DNA from: CAZMGV01 sp964621525 [NCBI: uncultured bacterium]
GTDB lineage: Bacteria; JAGRBM01
DNA length: 64,000 bases
NCBI GenBank assembly: GCA_964621525.1
Contig: CAZUMS010000021.1
Coordinates: 1 to 64,000, forward strand
Direction: 5' to 3'
Of the stretch, positions 16,746-26,900 are shown piece after piece. The position numbers were made by a program, and so were the translations under genes. The notes beneath the pieces are model-generated. The model saw only the letters and a list, made by a program, of their open reading frames with translations, had not been told where the DNA came from and searched no databases. Each line of letters begins with the position of its first letter. Within the stretch, counting starts at the first letter, position 1.

Positions 16746-17023
16746 TCCTGCCGCCGCCCGTGACCCGGCGAAATCCCCTCAGATATTAAAAACATACCGC
16801 TTTCCGGGTCTGCCGTCAACCTAGCGAAATTACACGATTTTAGAGCCTCAGACGGGCGGAAAGGTCCGGAATCTTCGTCCGCGAAGAAAATTCCCAAAAG
16901 CCTGACCTCTGTCAGTGGGTTTGCCGTACCGGTCCGGCATGCTGCTCCCCAAGGGAGACGGGCGCTGCCGCTCAGAACCGGTGCCGCACACACAGCCGTC
17001 CCAGGGAAAGGCAAGAAAGACAG
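16746..17023. other. Divergent intergenic region
   Basis: About 278 bases between the phosphatase-like gene (minus) and the CBS gene (plus). A locally AT-rich spot at 16775-16850 (TTAAAAACATACC, AATTACACGATTTTAG) could hold divergent promoters, but no box pair is convincing. The CBS gene is preceded by AAGGCAAGAAAGACAG. Confidence 0.4.
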
Positions 17024-17449
17024 ATGAAACTCGAAAAACTCGCTTTCGGTATCGTGGTCAAGGCAGAACCCCATGAGTCGGTCCGCAAGGTCGCCGGTCT
17101 CATGGCGTCCCGGAACGTGGGCTCGGTCGTGATCGAATCCCGTAACAAGGTGCTCGGCATCGTCACCGACCGTGACATCGCCTGCTGGGTCGCCAAGGGC
17201 GGCTCTGATGCCGCCAAGACCCATATCGGCGAAGTGGCGACCAAGCTCCCGCTCGTCGCCTCGGTCAACGACGAACTGGAACCCACGCTGGACCGGATGG
17301 CGAAAAAGGGCGTCCACCGGGTTCCGATCATCAGCCGCAAGGGCGACGTCGTGGGCGTGCTCTCGACGGACGACGCCCTCGTGCTCGTCTCCCGCTACAT
17401 GTCCGACATTACGGCCATCGTCGAAAAGACGAAGGGCAAGAAGCGCTAA
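17024..17449 (+). CDS. Tandem CBS-domain protein
   Basis: 141 residues made of two CBS motifs (about 8-65 and 75-132). Typical elements are VGSVVIESRNKVLGIVTDRD in the first and GVHRVPIISRKGDVVGVLST in the second. Stand-alone CBS pairs bind adenosine nucleotides and usually act as regulatory modules. The neighbours give no client. It ends before the terminator at 17501-17543. Confidence 0.9.
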   Translation: MKLEKLAFGIVVKAEPHESVRKVAGLMASRNVGSVVIESRNKVLGIVTDRDIACWVAKGGSDAAKTHIGEVATKLPLVASVNDELEPTLDRMAKKGVHRVPIISRKGDVVGVLSTDDALVLVSRYMSDITAIVEKTKGKKR

Positions 17450-17500
17450 GGCAGCCAGCGGTTTCCGCCCTTCCGGCGGGGACCTGTTCTCTTCCCCTCG

Positions 17501-17543
17501 GAAGCGCTCCGGCCTTCAGACAGGCCGGGGCGCTTCTTCTTTT
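17501..17543 (+). terminator. Rho-independent terminator of the CBS gene
   Basis: GAAGCGCTCCGGCC (17501-17514) pairs with GGCCGGGGCGCTTC (17523-17536) with one mismatch, followed by TTCTTTTT. Classical GC-rich stem plus T-run on the plus strand. Confidence 0.85.
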
Positions 17544-17570
17544 TCCCGGACTTCACGGCGTCCGGAAACA

Positions 17571-17598
17571 GAAACGCCCGCAAAACTGCGGGCGTTTC
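17571..17598 (-). terminator. Terminator hairpin of the ferredoxin gene
   Basis: GAAACGCCCGCA (17571-17582) pairs perfectly with TGCGGGCGTTTC (17587-17598), loop AAAC. It is 18 bases from the 3' end of the minus-strand ferredoxin gene; read on the minus strand it is followed by TGTTT. Confidence 0.8.
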
Positions 17599-17616
17599 CG
17601 GCGATGAAGCCCGGGA

Positions 17617-18147
17617 TCAGGCGATCGGCTTCAGGTCGTCGGTATTGGGAACCGTCATCAGCCGCTTCAGGGAGACCATGTGCTCCTCCGGCCGCTGGAA
17701 TCCCTGGTAGCTCTCGTTCTGGAACACCGTCGGGCGCTCCACGCGGATCGCGTCCTTGATGCAGACCTGCGCGCAGAGCTTGCAGGAAACGCACTTCTTC
17801 TGGTCCACGTAGGCGATCTTGAAGTTGCCCGCCTCGCCCGGCATCTTCTTGTCGACCATCTCGATGCAGTCGAACGGGCAGGCATCCACGCAGAACACGC
17901 AGCCCGAGCACAGCTCGTCCACGACGTAGGCCTTCGGAATGTCCTTGGCCTTGATCTTCGGGACGATCGTGCCCATGCCGTCCTCGATGGCGTCGTACGG
18001 GCAGTAGATGCCGCAGGTCGAGCAGTCGATGCAGAGGTCCGGATCGATGAAATGGATATCCCGCTTGTCGCCGGTGATGGCGCCCGTCGGGCATACGCGG
18101 ATGCACATGGTGCAGCCGGTGCATTTGTCGGTGATGAAGTGAGCCAT
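17617..18147 (-). CDS. Four-cluster [4Fe-4S] ferredoxin-like protein
   Basis: 176 residues with four CxxCxxCxxxC motifs: CTGCTMCIRVCP, CIDCSTCGIYCP, CSGCVFCVDACP and CVSCKLCAQVC. These fit two bacterial-ferredoxin modules, each able to carry two [4Fe-4S] clusters, so an electron wire or polyferredoxin. The last motif lacks the Pro after Cys 4. The C-terminal 40 residues have no Cys. GGAGGAGAGG precedes the ATG at 18147. No oxidoreductase is adjacent, so the partner is unknown. Confidence 0.9.
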   Translation of the reverse strand: MAHFITDKCTGCTMCIRVCPTGAITGDKRDIHFIDPDLCIDCSTCGIYCPYDAIEDGMGTIVPKIKAKDIPKAYVVDELCSGCVFCVDACPFDCIEMVDKKMPGEAGNFKIAYVDQKKCVSCKLCAQVCIKDAIRVERPTVFQNESYQGFQRPEEHMVSLKRLMTVPNTDDLKPIA

Positions 18148-18237
18148 TCGGCGGACCTCTCCTCCAATGGTTCCGTGGGTTTACAAGCTCATGGGGAGGT
18201 TGGCAAGGGGGCAGAAAGAGACTGAAATCCCTTATAA

Positions 18238-19491
18238 TTACGGCGATTTGGGCTCCTCGCACTCCTGCACGTCCTTCGCCCGTTCCCAGCAGCGCATCTT
18301 CTCCAGCACTTTTGCCGCTTTCTCCGGAGGCTGGGGGAAGGGCTGGAACGGGAACTCCGGAAACCGGTCCACATAGACCGGGACCAGCTCCATGGTGCGG
18401 GTCCGGCCCTGCGTCGTCAGCTCGGCCGTGAGCAGGACGATCACGCTGTCTTTCTTCTTCGGATTCCAGTTCCCGGCGAAAACGAAATTTCCCATCGAAT
18501 AGATGACCGGCACCCTGCCGCCGTCCTTCGCCGTCAGGACGGTGCTGGCCTGGAGCACATGCGGGTGGGCCGCGATCACGAAATCGGCGCCGTGGTCGGC
18601 GGCGATCTGGGCCAGTTCCGGCTGGTAGGGCATGAGGTCGTGGTAGCCCTCAAGCCCCCAGTGGAAGAACACGACCCGCACGTCGCAGTCGCCCCGGGCT
18701 TCGAGCCCGTCGAGATCTTCGGCGAGCATCGCGCCCATCTTCGTCACGTTGTCCTCGACGGGGCCGACGCCGGCGATTCCGGGCTTGTTCTCCTTCGCCC
18801 AGAGCACCATCGGCTCGATGGAGTGACTGCCGAGGTAGAGATAGCCGATGAAGCAGACGCCGAGGCCGTTGCGCTCGAGGCGTGCCGGCCGGCGCGCGCC
18901 GGCGAGATCCTGCCCGGTGCCGAAGTGGGCGAGCCCGGCTTCCTCCAGGGCGCGGATCGTGTCGTCGATTCCCTGCGGGCCGAAATCATAGGCGTGGTTG
19001 TTGGCCGTGGAGACCACGTCGATCCCGGCGCGGGTCAGCTTCTGCGCCTCCCACGGGTCGGCCTTGAAGTTGAAGTTCTTCTCCGTCTTCGATTCGGCCT
19101 TCGTGAACGTCCCCTCGTAGTTCACGACGGCGATATCCGCCGCCTCGAACCACTTGCGGACGTGAAGGAACGGGTAGTCGATCACCTGCTCCCCGGTGTA
19201 GCCGCGCTTGTTGCGGAGTTCCGGGTCGAACGCCTTGAAATGGTTGCCGAGCGTCACGTCCCCGGCGGCGGCGATCGTCACCTTGCCGTAGCGGCGCGGC
19301 TGTTCAGGAGCCGCCGGTTCCGGCACCGGCACCACCGTCACCGGAACGGGCCGAGTTTCTTCTTCGGCGGGTGCTTCCGCCCGAGCCGCTGCGGCAGGCG
19401 CCGCGGGAGCCGGTTCAGGGATTTTCGAAGCGCAGCCGGACCCGAAGACGAGCGCGGCGCCGAGCAGCAGAGGCCGGGAAAAGGAGTTCAT
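18238..19491 (-). CDS. CapA-like (PGA_cap) lipoprotein
   Basis: 417 residues. Residues 1-20 are a lipoprotein signal (LVFGSGC), followed by an Ala/Pro/Glu linker (22-65). The rest matches the CapA/PgsA metallophosphoesterase-like family: AAGDVTLGNH, VVNYEGTFT, STANNHAYDFG, VVFFHWGLEGYH and IAAHPHVLQ carry the usual Asp/Asn/His ligands. Members are linked to poly-gamma-glutamate capsule biosynthesis, but there are no capB/capC genes here, so the role is more likely a general envelope hydrolase. Confidence 0.85.
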   Translation of the reverse strand: MNSFSRPLLLGAALVFGSGCASKIPEPAPAAPAAAARAEAPAEEETRPVPVTVVPVPEPAAPEQPRRYGKVTIAAAGDVTLGNHFKAFDPELRNKRGYTGEQVIDYPFLHVRKWFEAADIAVVNYEGTFTKAESKTEKNFNFKADPWEAQKLTRAGIDVVSTANNHAYDFGPQGIDDTIRALEEAGLAHFGTGQDLAGARRPARLERNGLGVCFIGYLYLGSHSIEPMVLWAKENKPGIAGVGPVEDNVTKMGAMLAEDLDGLEARGDCDVRVVFFHWGLEGYHDLMPYQPELAQIAADHGADFVIAAHPHVLQASTVLTAKDGGRVPVIYSMGNFVFAGNWNPKKKDSVIVLLTAELTTQGRTRTMELVPVYVDRFPEFPFQPFPQPPEKAAKVLEKMRCWERAKDVQECEEPKSP

Positions 19492-19532
19492 CGCCCCCTT
19501 TCGTAGCCGTCCGCCCCGGGCGGCTCAACCGG

Positions 19533-21923
19533 TCAGCCGATATCGGCCCCGCGGAGCCGGAGCGCGTTCCCGATCACCGACACCGAGCTGAGGCTCATGG
19601 CGGCGGCGGCGAGCATCGGCGAGAGCAGAACCCCTGAAATGGGATAGAGAACTCCTGCTGCCACCGGCACGCCAAGCGTGTTGTAGGCGAACGCCCAGAA
19701 CAGGTTCTGGCGGATGTTTCGCACCGTCGCCCGTGACAGTTTCCGGGCGCGGACGATACCCCGGAGGTCGCCCTTCACCAGCGTCACCGAGGCGCTTTCC
19801 ATGGCGACATCGGTGCCGGAACCCATGGCGATGCCGACATGGGCCTGCGCGAGGGCCGGTGCGTCGTTCACGCCGTCGCCGGCCATGGCGACCAGGGCGC
19901 CTTTCGCCTGAAGCTCCCGGATGACGTCTATTTTCCGTTCGGGGGTTACGCCCGCGTGGATCTCGCCGATTCCGAGCGGTCCCGCGACGGCTTCTGCCGT
20001 GGCCCGGCTGTCGCCCGTGAGCATGACGATCCGGACGCCTTCCTCACGGAGGGCGGCAATGGCTTCGGGGGTCGTCGGCTTCACCGGATCGGCGACGCCG
20101 AGAATGCCGATCGCTTTCCCTTCCATCGAGACAAACACGGCGGTCTGCCCCTGCCGGCGGAGCGACTCGGCCGCATCCAGGGCAGAGGCCGCAGCCGGAA
20201 TCAGCTTTTCGCTGCCGAGAGCCACCGGAAATCCGTTGATGCTTCCGGTGACACCCTGTCCGGTCACGCTCCGGAAGTTTTCAACGGCCGGCAGTTTCAG
20301 ATTCCGTTCCGCCGCGGCTTTGAGAATTGCCGCCGCGAGCGGATGTTCGCTCCCCTGCTCGAGAGCGCCCGCCACCTGGAGGAGCAGCGATTCCGGGGTG
20401 CCGCCGAGGGGCATCACCGTGACCAGTCTGGGTTTCCCTTCGGTCAGCGTGCCGGTCTTGTCCACCACGAGCGTGTCGATCTTCGAGAGCGTCTCAAGCG
20501 CCTCCGCGTTCTTCACCAGCACCCCAGCCGTGGCACCCCGCCCCACGCCGACCATGACGGACATGGGCGTCGCGAGCCCCAGCGCGCAGGGGCAGGCGAT
20601 GATCAGCACCGATACCGAGTTCACGAGGGCGTACACATACGCCGGCTCGGGGCCCCAGACAGCCCAGACAATAAAGGCGAGAACGGCCGAGCCGATCACG
20701 GCGGGAACGAAGACCTCCGAGACCCGGTCGGCGAGTTTCTGGAGCGGAGCACGGCTCCGCTGGGCCTCGCCCACGAGCTGAACGATCCGGGCCAGTACCG
20801 TCTCCGAGCCCACTTTTTCGGCCGTCATGACGAACGATCCGGTACCGTTGACGGTTCCGCCCGTCACAGCATCGCCCGGACCTTTCTGCACGGGAATCGG
20901 CTCGCCGGTGAGCAGCGACTCGTCGAGAGAACTGAGGCCTTCGATGATCCGTCCGTCCACGGGGACCTTTTCTCCGGGCCGGACCCGGAGACGGTCGCCG
21001 GGAAGCACGTCATCCAGGGGGATGCCCGCTTCGGCGCCATCCGGACTGATGCGCCTGGCCGCCTTCGGCTGAAGACCGAGCAGCGCCCGGATCGCCCCTG
21101 CCGTCCGGTCGCGGGCTTTCAGCTCGAGCACCTGCCCGAGCAGAACCAGCACCGTGATGACCGAGGCCGCCTCGAAATAGACGGCCACGGTGCCTCCGTG
21201 TCCTTTGAATTCGTCCGGGAAAGCCTGCGGAAAGAGCGCCGCCGCAACGCTGAACAGATAGGCCGCACCGGTCCCGGTACCGATCAGGGTAAACATGTTC
21301 AGGTGGCCGGTGCGCAGCGAGAGCCACATCCGCTCGAAGAACGGCCATCCGCACCAGAGCACCACCGGCGTCGAAAGGGCGAACTGGATCCAGACGGCCC
21401 GCTGCATGCCGACGGCATGGCCCACCGGGTTTCCCGGGATCATTTCCGCCATGGCAAGCGCAAAAACAGGAACGGTCAGCGCGAGACCCGCCCAGAAACG
21501 CCGGCTCATGTCCGCGAGTTCCACATTCTCCTCAGGCTCCGCCGAGAAGGTCATGGGCTCAAGCGCCATGCCGCACTTGGGACAGGTGCCGGACCCCGTC
21601 TGCACAATCTCCGGGTGCATGGGGCAGGTGTATTTCGTTCCCGCCGGTGCCGCTTTCTCTGCCTTTGCGCTGCCGTGATGCGCGTGGCCGTGCGCCGCGC
21701 AGCAGGAATGGACTTCGCCCTTCGCAGACGATTCCGGCTTCGCGTACTGGGCCGGGCTTGCCTCGAACGTCTTCAGGCAGTGCTTGCTGCAGAAATAATA
21801 CGTTCTTCCCTGATAGTCCGATTTCCCCGCTGCCGTTGCCGGCTCCACGGTCATGCCGCAGATGGGGTCGACGAAGGCATCCGGAGCGGGGCCTGGACCG
21901 GCAAGATGACGGGAATGTTCCAT
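19533..21923 (-). CDS. copA: Copper-type P1B heavy-metal ATPase
   Basis: 796-residue inner-membrane pump. N-terminal YHS-like domain (DPICGMTV near 18-25, then [12 protein letters not shown]), then a heavy-metal binding domain (YTCPMHPEI and [10 protein letters not shown], about 98-122) rather than a GMTCxxC domain. Core motifs: [10 protein letters not shown] (about 443), DKTGTLTEG (about 487), EHPLA, TGD and [10 protein letters not shown]. The CPC and the CsoR gene downstream argue for Cu(I) export, though Ag is possible. csoR lies just upstream on the same strand (10-base gap), so the two are probably co-transcribed. Confidence 0.95.
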   Translation of the reverse strand: MEHSRHLAGPGPAPDAFVDPICGMTVEPATAAGKSDYQGRTYYFCSKHCLKTFEASPAQYAKPESSAKGEVHSCCAAHGHAHHGSAKAEKAAPAGTKYTCPMHPEIVQTGSGTCPKCGMALEPMTFSAEPEENVELADMSRRFWAGLALTVPVFALAMAEMIPGNPVGHAVGMQRAVWIQFALSTPVVLWCGWPFFERMWLSLRTGHLNMFTLIGTGTGAAYLFSVAAALFPQAFPDEFKGHGGTVAVYFEAASVITVLVLLGQVLELKARDRTAGAIRALLGLQPKAARRISPDGAEAGIPLDDVLPGDRLRVRPGEKVPVDGRIIEGLSSLDESLLTGEPIPVQKGPGDAVTGGTVNGTGSFVMTAEKVGSETVLARIVQLVGEAQRSRAPLQKLADRVSEVFVPAVIGSAVLAFIVWAVWGPEPAYVYALVNSVSVLIIACPCALGLATPMSVMVGVGRGATAGVLVKNAEALETLSKIDTLVVDKTGTLTEGKPRLVTVMPLGGTPESLLLQVAGALEQGSEHPLAAAILKAAAERNLKLPAVENFRSVTGQGVTGSINGFPVALGSEKLIPAAASALDAAESLRRQGQTAVFVSMEGKAIGILGVADPVKPTTPEAIAALREEGVRIVMLTGDSRATAEAVAGPLGIGEIHAGVTPERKIDVIRELQAKGALVAMAGDGVNDAPALAQAHVGIAMGSGTDVAMESASVTLVKGDLRGIVRARKLSRATVRNIRQNLFWAFAYNTLGVPVAAGVLYPISGVLLSPMLAAAAMSLSSVSVIGNALRLRGADIG

Positions 21924-21933
21924 GGCGGTTCCC

Positions 21934-22212
21934 TCACTGGCCTGCGAACTTCCCGACCACTTCGAGAAGCTCCTCGATGGACCGGTCCCGCGCCTTCTCG
22001 TCGTGTCCCTTCACCGCGTGGGCGACGCAGTGGTTCACATGACTGGCGAGGATTTCCTCTTCGACCTTGCGCAGCGCCGCATGGATCGCCCGGGTCTGGG
22101 TCAGGATATCGACGCAGTAGCGCCCTTCCTCGACCATGCGGGCGATGCCCTTCACCTGTCCTTCGATCCGCTTGAGGCGGTCCAGCTGCTTCGTGTGATC
22201 TGCGTGCTTCAT
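21934..22212 (-). CDS. csoR: CsoR-type copper-sensing repressor
   Basis: 92 residues from the ATG at 22212, the usual size. All-helical CsoR/RcnR family: [14 protein letters not shown] near 13-26. The Cu(I) ligands are in the CsoR spacing: Cys33, His58 and Cys62 (25 and 4 apart), not the RcnR pattern. It is first in the operon with the copper ATPase. A palindromic operator overlaps its promoter (22220-22248), so it is likely autoregulated and released by Cu(I). Confidence 0.93.
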   Translation of the reverse strand: MKHADHTKQLDRLKRIEGQVKGIARMVEEGRYCVDILTQTRAIHAALRKVEEEILASHVNHCVAHAVKGHDEKARDRSIEELLEVVGKFAGQ

Positions 22213-22219
22213 GAGGTTT

Positions 22220-22248
22220 ATACTATACCCCCCTAGGGTATATATCAA
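22220..22248 (-). promoter_or_regulatory. CsoR operator/promoter of csoR-copA
   Basis: On the minus strand a -35-like TTGATA (22243-22248) and a -10-like TAGTAT (22220-22225) are 17 bases apart, with an overlapping TATAGT as an alternative. Between them lies an inverted repeat, TATACCC (22224-22230) and GGGTATA (22236-22242), with a C-run in the centre. This is the usual layout of CsoR-type operators. The csoR ATG begins 8 bases further on. Confidence 0.75.
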
Positions 22249-22447
22249 CCCGGGTTTGCCGTCCGGTACCGGGCGGCGGGGCTGCCGGGGCGGGGGTTGC
22301 CCGCTCCCGCCAGTACCGTCTATGGAGCCTCCAGCGGTCGCTCTCCGGGCGGCCGCGGTGGTGTATGGCGGGCCCCTACCGGCGGCCCACTGACCGGACC
22401 CCGGGACCGCAAGGCGACGCCGAGCGGAATCGAAACTCACGGGGCCG

Positions 22448-22936
22448 ATGGTTGTATCCGCAATGGCCCGTTTTTACGCACCGGTCCGGTTCAAAGCCGA
22501 CCACCTGCTTGAGTTCCGCCCCACCCGGCACACGCACGAGTGGGAGGTCACCTTCGTGTTCAAGGGTCCGATCGCCGATAACGGCGTGATCATCAACCTG
22601 CTCGACGTGAAGAAAGCCCTGGACCCCCTCGTGCAGAAACTCGAGGGAACCTTCCTGAACAGCCACCCCGAAATCCTCTCCGCACCGGAGCCCATCTGCG
22701 CCGCCGCCCGCGTGCCGACCTGCGAGAACCTCGCCCGGTATTTCTACTGGTACCTGGTGGCGGGGGATCACGATCTCGAGTTCCCCGAGCACGTCACCCT
22801 CGAACAGGTCCACGTCCAGCTCGAGGAACTGGGCCGCCCCGTGAACGGCGAGCGGGGTTACGCGATCGTGGATGTCACCGACTTCCTGCCGGAGCTGCTG
22901 CGCCGCCGGCATCTGCAGGTCGCGCGCCTCGGATGA
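22448..22936 (+). CDS. Divergent QueD/6-pyruvoyl-tetrahydropterin synthase-like protein
   Basis: 162 residues (an ATG at 22463 is an alternative start). T-fold protein of the PTPS/QueD family by [13 protein letters not shown] (zinc His at 19, 28 and 30), and [14 protein letters not shown] (matching PTxENLA). It overlaps queC (ATGA), which fits the queuosine/7-deazaguanine pathway, where QueD makes 6-carboxytetrahydropterin. However, the catalytic Cys of CxxxHxH is Arg here (position 24), and the family Asp-His pair before FLN is Glu-Gly. It may therefore be a non-canonical member. No other queD is in the window. Confidence 0.75.
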   Translation: MVVSAMARFYAPVRFKADHLLEFRPTRHTHEWEVTFVFKGPIADNGVIINLLDVKKALDPLVQKLEGTFLNSHPEILSAPEPICAAARVPTCENLARYFYWYLVAGDHDLEFPEHVTLEQVHVQLEELGRPVNGERGYAIVDVTDFLPELLRRRHLQVARLG

Positions 22937-23628
22937 CCGTCCCCGCCCCCCGCAAGGCCGTCGTCCTGCTGTCGGGGGGGCTGGACTCGGCGACCGTCCT
23001 CGCCATCGCGAAGGCCGGCGGGTTCGACACCGTCGCCCTGACCATCGTCTACGGACAGCGGCACGCCCTCGAAACGGAAGCGGCCCGCGAGATCGTCCGG
23101 TCGATGGGCGTCAGCCGCCACGAACTGGTCCAGTTCGACCTGCGCCCCTTCGGCGGTTCCGCGCTCACCGACAGCAGCATCGGCGTTCCCAAGGACCGGA
23201 GCGAGACGGCCGGAGGAATCCCCGTCACCTATGTTCCGGCCCGGAACACGATTTTTCTGGCGTTCGCACTCAGCCTTGCCGAGGCCTCCGGCGCGCGGGA
23301 CATTTTCTGCGGCGTGAACGCCATGGACTACTCCGGCTACCCGGACTGCCGGCCGGAATTCGTGGACGCCTTCGAGCGTCTGGCGAACCTCGCCACGAAG
23401 GCAGGAGTCGAGGGAAGCCCTTTTACTGTTCATGCCCCGCTGATCCGGATGCGGAAGCACGAAATCATCCGGAAAGGACTCGAACTCGGCGTTAACTATG
23501 CCCTCACCCGCTCCTGCTACGACCCGGCACCCGACGGAACGGCCTGCGGTCATTGCGACTCCTGCCGGATCCGGCTGGAAGGATTCCGGCTGGCCGGGAG
23601 TTCCGACCCGATCCGGTACGCTGGATGA
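22933..23628 (+). CDS. queC: 7-cyano-7-deazaguanine synthase
   Basis: 231 residues. The PP-loop ATP-pyrophosphatase motif [10 protein letters not shown] is at 14-23. The [10 protein letters not shown] region and the C-terminal zinc site (SCYDP, CGHCDSC) are as in QueC. It converts 7-carboxy-7-deazaguanine to preQ0 for queuosine or related DNA/tRNA modification. It overlaps the QueD-like gene by 4 bases. QueE and QueF are not in the window. Confidence 0.96.
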   Translation: MTVPAPRKAVVLLSGGLDSATVLAIAKAGGFDTVALTIVYGQRHALETEAAREIVRSMGVSRHELVQFDLRPFGGSALTDSSIGVPKDRSETAGGIPVTYVPARNTIFLAFALSLAEASGARDIFCGVNAMDYSGYPDCRPEFVDAFERLANLATKAGVEGSPFTVHAPLIRMRKHEIIRKGLELGVNYALTRSCYDPAPDGTACGHCDSCRIRLEGFRLAGSSDPIRYAG

Positions 23629-23926
23629 CCCCTTCGCTTCATAGTCTGTTTCAATAGTCTCCAGCACACTCGCGACGCAGCGCGCCAATACATAACTTCA
23701 CCGGATTATGTTTCCTGGATACTCGAATTTGAGAGCAGCCTCTCTGTCCCGCGGACTTAAATGAAGTTATGATGAATACACGATCAGTAATGATCATCTT
23801 GCATGACGCCTGGGGTTTGGGAACGGCGTTTCGTCTTCCGGCAGACAGGATGCCGGGCTGCTGGCGAAAATAATCCGGAGATTGCAGCGGGCTGGTATCC
23901 CCCTCGGGCAGGTGCGAGGTTTTCAG
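23629..23926. other. Intergenic region with inverted repeat
   Basis: 298 bases between queC and the giant repeat gene, with lower GC. CATAACTTCA (23692-23701) is mirrored by TGAAGTTATG (23763-23772), a perfect 10-base inverted repeat 61 bases apart. A smaller GATCA-GTAA-TGATC palindrome is at 23783-23796. No riboswitch core is recognisable. A promoter for the giant gene is expected here. Confidence 0.5.
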
Positions 23927-26900
23927 GTGGCGGGTTCATTTCAAAAATCGAGGCGGCTTGCCCTCGCCTGCGCGCTGCTGGCGACGGTCTGGGCGTTCCA
24001 TGCGGTCTCACAGGTCGTGCCGCCGGACGACGAGGACGGCGACACGATCAGCGACATCGAAGAGGGCCGCGATCTCTTCAGCGGCCCCCGGGACACGGAC
24101 AACGACGGGACCCCCGACTATCAGGATCTCGATTCGGACAACGACACGGTCGCCGACATTCTTGAAGCCGGTCGCGGCGACATCCTTGAGCCGCCCCTCA
24201 ATCACGACGAGATCCCCGAATACAACGACAACCTGCCGGACTATATCGATATCGATGCCGACAACGACGGCCTTCACGACAAGGATGAAGCTTGGGCACA
24301 GGGCGTCACCAAACCAACCCTGGCGGAGCAGATGGCCGATCCCGTGGCCGCCCGTGCGCTGCTCGCCGACAGCGAGAAAAACCCCTGGGTACCGACCAGC
24401 AACGTCCCGAACCCCGACGGCATTCTGGACCTGTTCGACCAGGATTCGGACAATGACCTGATTCCGGACTTCATCGAAGCCGGACGCGACATCAACCCGT
24501 TCACGCCCCCGATCGACACCGACGGCGACGGCGTTCCGGACTTTCGCGATACCGATTCCGACGGCGACGGCACACCGGATGTCCAGGAATGGGATTCGGA
24601 CGGCGACCTGAACCCCAACTTCTCCGATCCGAACGACATCGACGGCCCTCTGGGAGACATGGATGAAGACCTCATCACGAACCTTGAGGAAGGGGCGAAC
24701 TACACGGTTTCTCCGGCGACCGGTTACTACGTTCTCCAGGCAGGGGGCCGGCTCACAGACTCGGATGCCAGCCCCGACCATCTTGACGCAGATTCCGACG
24801 ACGACGGCCTGAGCGACAAGACTGAAAAAGGAACAACCTCGCTCCTCGCGCCGCCGGTCAGGAGCCGCGGCCCGTCGTACGACCCGGACTATATCACCGC
24901 CGACATCGACGACGACGGTTCCCCGGACGGTTACGACCCGGGGCCCAGTTCGCTGGGCCAGATCGCGTTCACGCTGGGCCTGGGGCGTCTGGACCGGGAC
25001 TATGACGATGACGGCATTTCCGACGGCCTTGAAGGCGCCGGAGACGTCAACGGCAACGATATTATCGACTGGCTCGAACTGACCGGATACGACAAATGGG
25101 AGGCGGACGGCGACGCCCGCTGGGCCTGGGATGATCCCGATTCCGATGGCGACGGGCTCAAGGATTCGGTCGAAGCTGGCCTTACGTCGTGGCTGGGAGA
25201 CGGGCCGGGGAGCGTACTCGGGACCAAGCTCTCCGCCGGCAACTTCCAGGCCGACTCCTGTCCCGCAGACACGACCAATCCCTACAAGCGGGATACCGAC
25301 GGCGGCGGGATGGACGACGGGCTCGAAGACCTGAACCGCAATGGCTGCTTCGAGCCGGAGCTGGGCGAAACCGATCCCAACAACTTCGAGGACGACAGCC
25401 TGTTCGTCGATCCGGATGAAGACGGGCTCGACACCGGCCGGGAAATCCAGCTCGGGCTGAACCCGGACGATGCCGACAGCGACAACGACGGCTTCCTGGA
25501 TGGCGAAGAGAACGGCCGCCTGGTCGTGGCCGTGACGCTCCGCAACCTCACCCAGGTGAGCCAGAGCGGAGAGGCGAGCCAGAACTCCGACATCGACCGC
25601 GACGGCCTCGTGAACGGCAAGGATCTGGATGCCGATGGCGACGGGCTTTCCGACACGCTCGAGGGGTGCTTCACCGAGGAATACCTGCTCGCCAATCCCG
25701 AGAAATTCAACGGTCCGGACGGCCTCCTCGATCTCAGCAGCAACGAGGACGGAACCTACTGGTACGGCAATCCGGAGTTCGTCCTCGCCCCGGCCCTCTG
25801 CAACAACACCCACTTCCTGAAGGTCGACACCGACGGCGGCGGGACCGTGGACGGGCTTGAAGACGCGTCCAAGGACGGGATCACCAACGGGTTCGAAACC
25901 GACCCGCTCAACCCGCTGGACGATCCGGTCGTCGACCGGGACCTGGATGCTCTCGCCGAGGCTTTCGAGGTGTCGCTCGGGATCTCCGATCTCGACCTCG
26001 ATTCGGACGACGACGGACTTTCCGATTTCAACGAAGTCAGGGTCCACCGCACCGACCCGGCCGATGCCGACACGGACGGCGACGGCATTTTCGACGGCAC
26101 CGAACTCAGCGTGACGGCGGACCGGGTCCAGTTCGGCAATCCTCCCGTGGACGGCACCGACCAGCTGAAACTGCTGTTCATCGCCGACCTCGATCCGTTC
26201 ACATCGACGGACCCGCTCAACCGCGACACGGACGGCGGCGGCGCCTTCGACGGCACCGAGGACTTCAACCGCAACGGCCTTTACGAACCCGAGATCGGCG
26301 AGACAGACCCGCTCAACCCGGACGACGATGCGAATGTCGTCGACTGCGACGGCGACGGCATTCCGGACTCCGGCGAACTGGCGATCGGCCAGGACGTCGG
26401 CCTGACCGTCCCGCAGTCCCAGCAGATGGCCCTCGACGCGGACTACGACGACGACGGTCTCCGGGACGGCCTCGAAGCCATTACCGACACGGACGGCGAC
26501 GGACTGGCCGGCATCATCGACCCCGATTCGGACAATGACGGACTCACCGACGGACTCGAATATGGAATCACCGGTCCGGTCGACCCGCCGGAAACACCGC
26601 CGCAGAACTGCGCTGCCGCCGTCGGCACGAACGCCTTCTCACCCAACTTCCACGTTGACGTGGACCCTGCGACCACGACGAACATGCTCCGGGAAGATAC
26701 GGACGGCGGCGGAAAGACCGACGGGCAGGAGGATTTCAACCGCAACGGGCAGACCGAAGACAGCGAAACGGATCCCAACGACCCCACGGATGACGCCGAC
26801 GGAGAGGACCGCGACGGCGACGGGCTGCGCGACCGGGAAGAGCTCATCCTGTATTTCACGAACCCCGACGATCCGGACACCGACGACGACGGGCTTTCGG

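Noticed and set aside
23812-23880. Possible cyclic-di-GMP riboswitch near TGGGGTTTGGG in the region before the giant gene
   Set aside because: The conserved core (the GNRA-type loop and the GGGACGCAAAG element) is absent.
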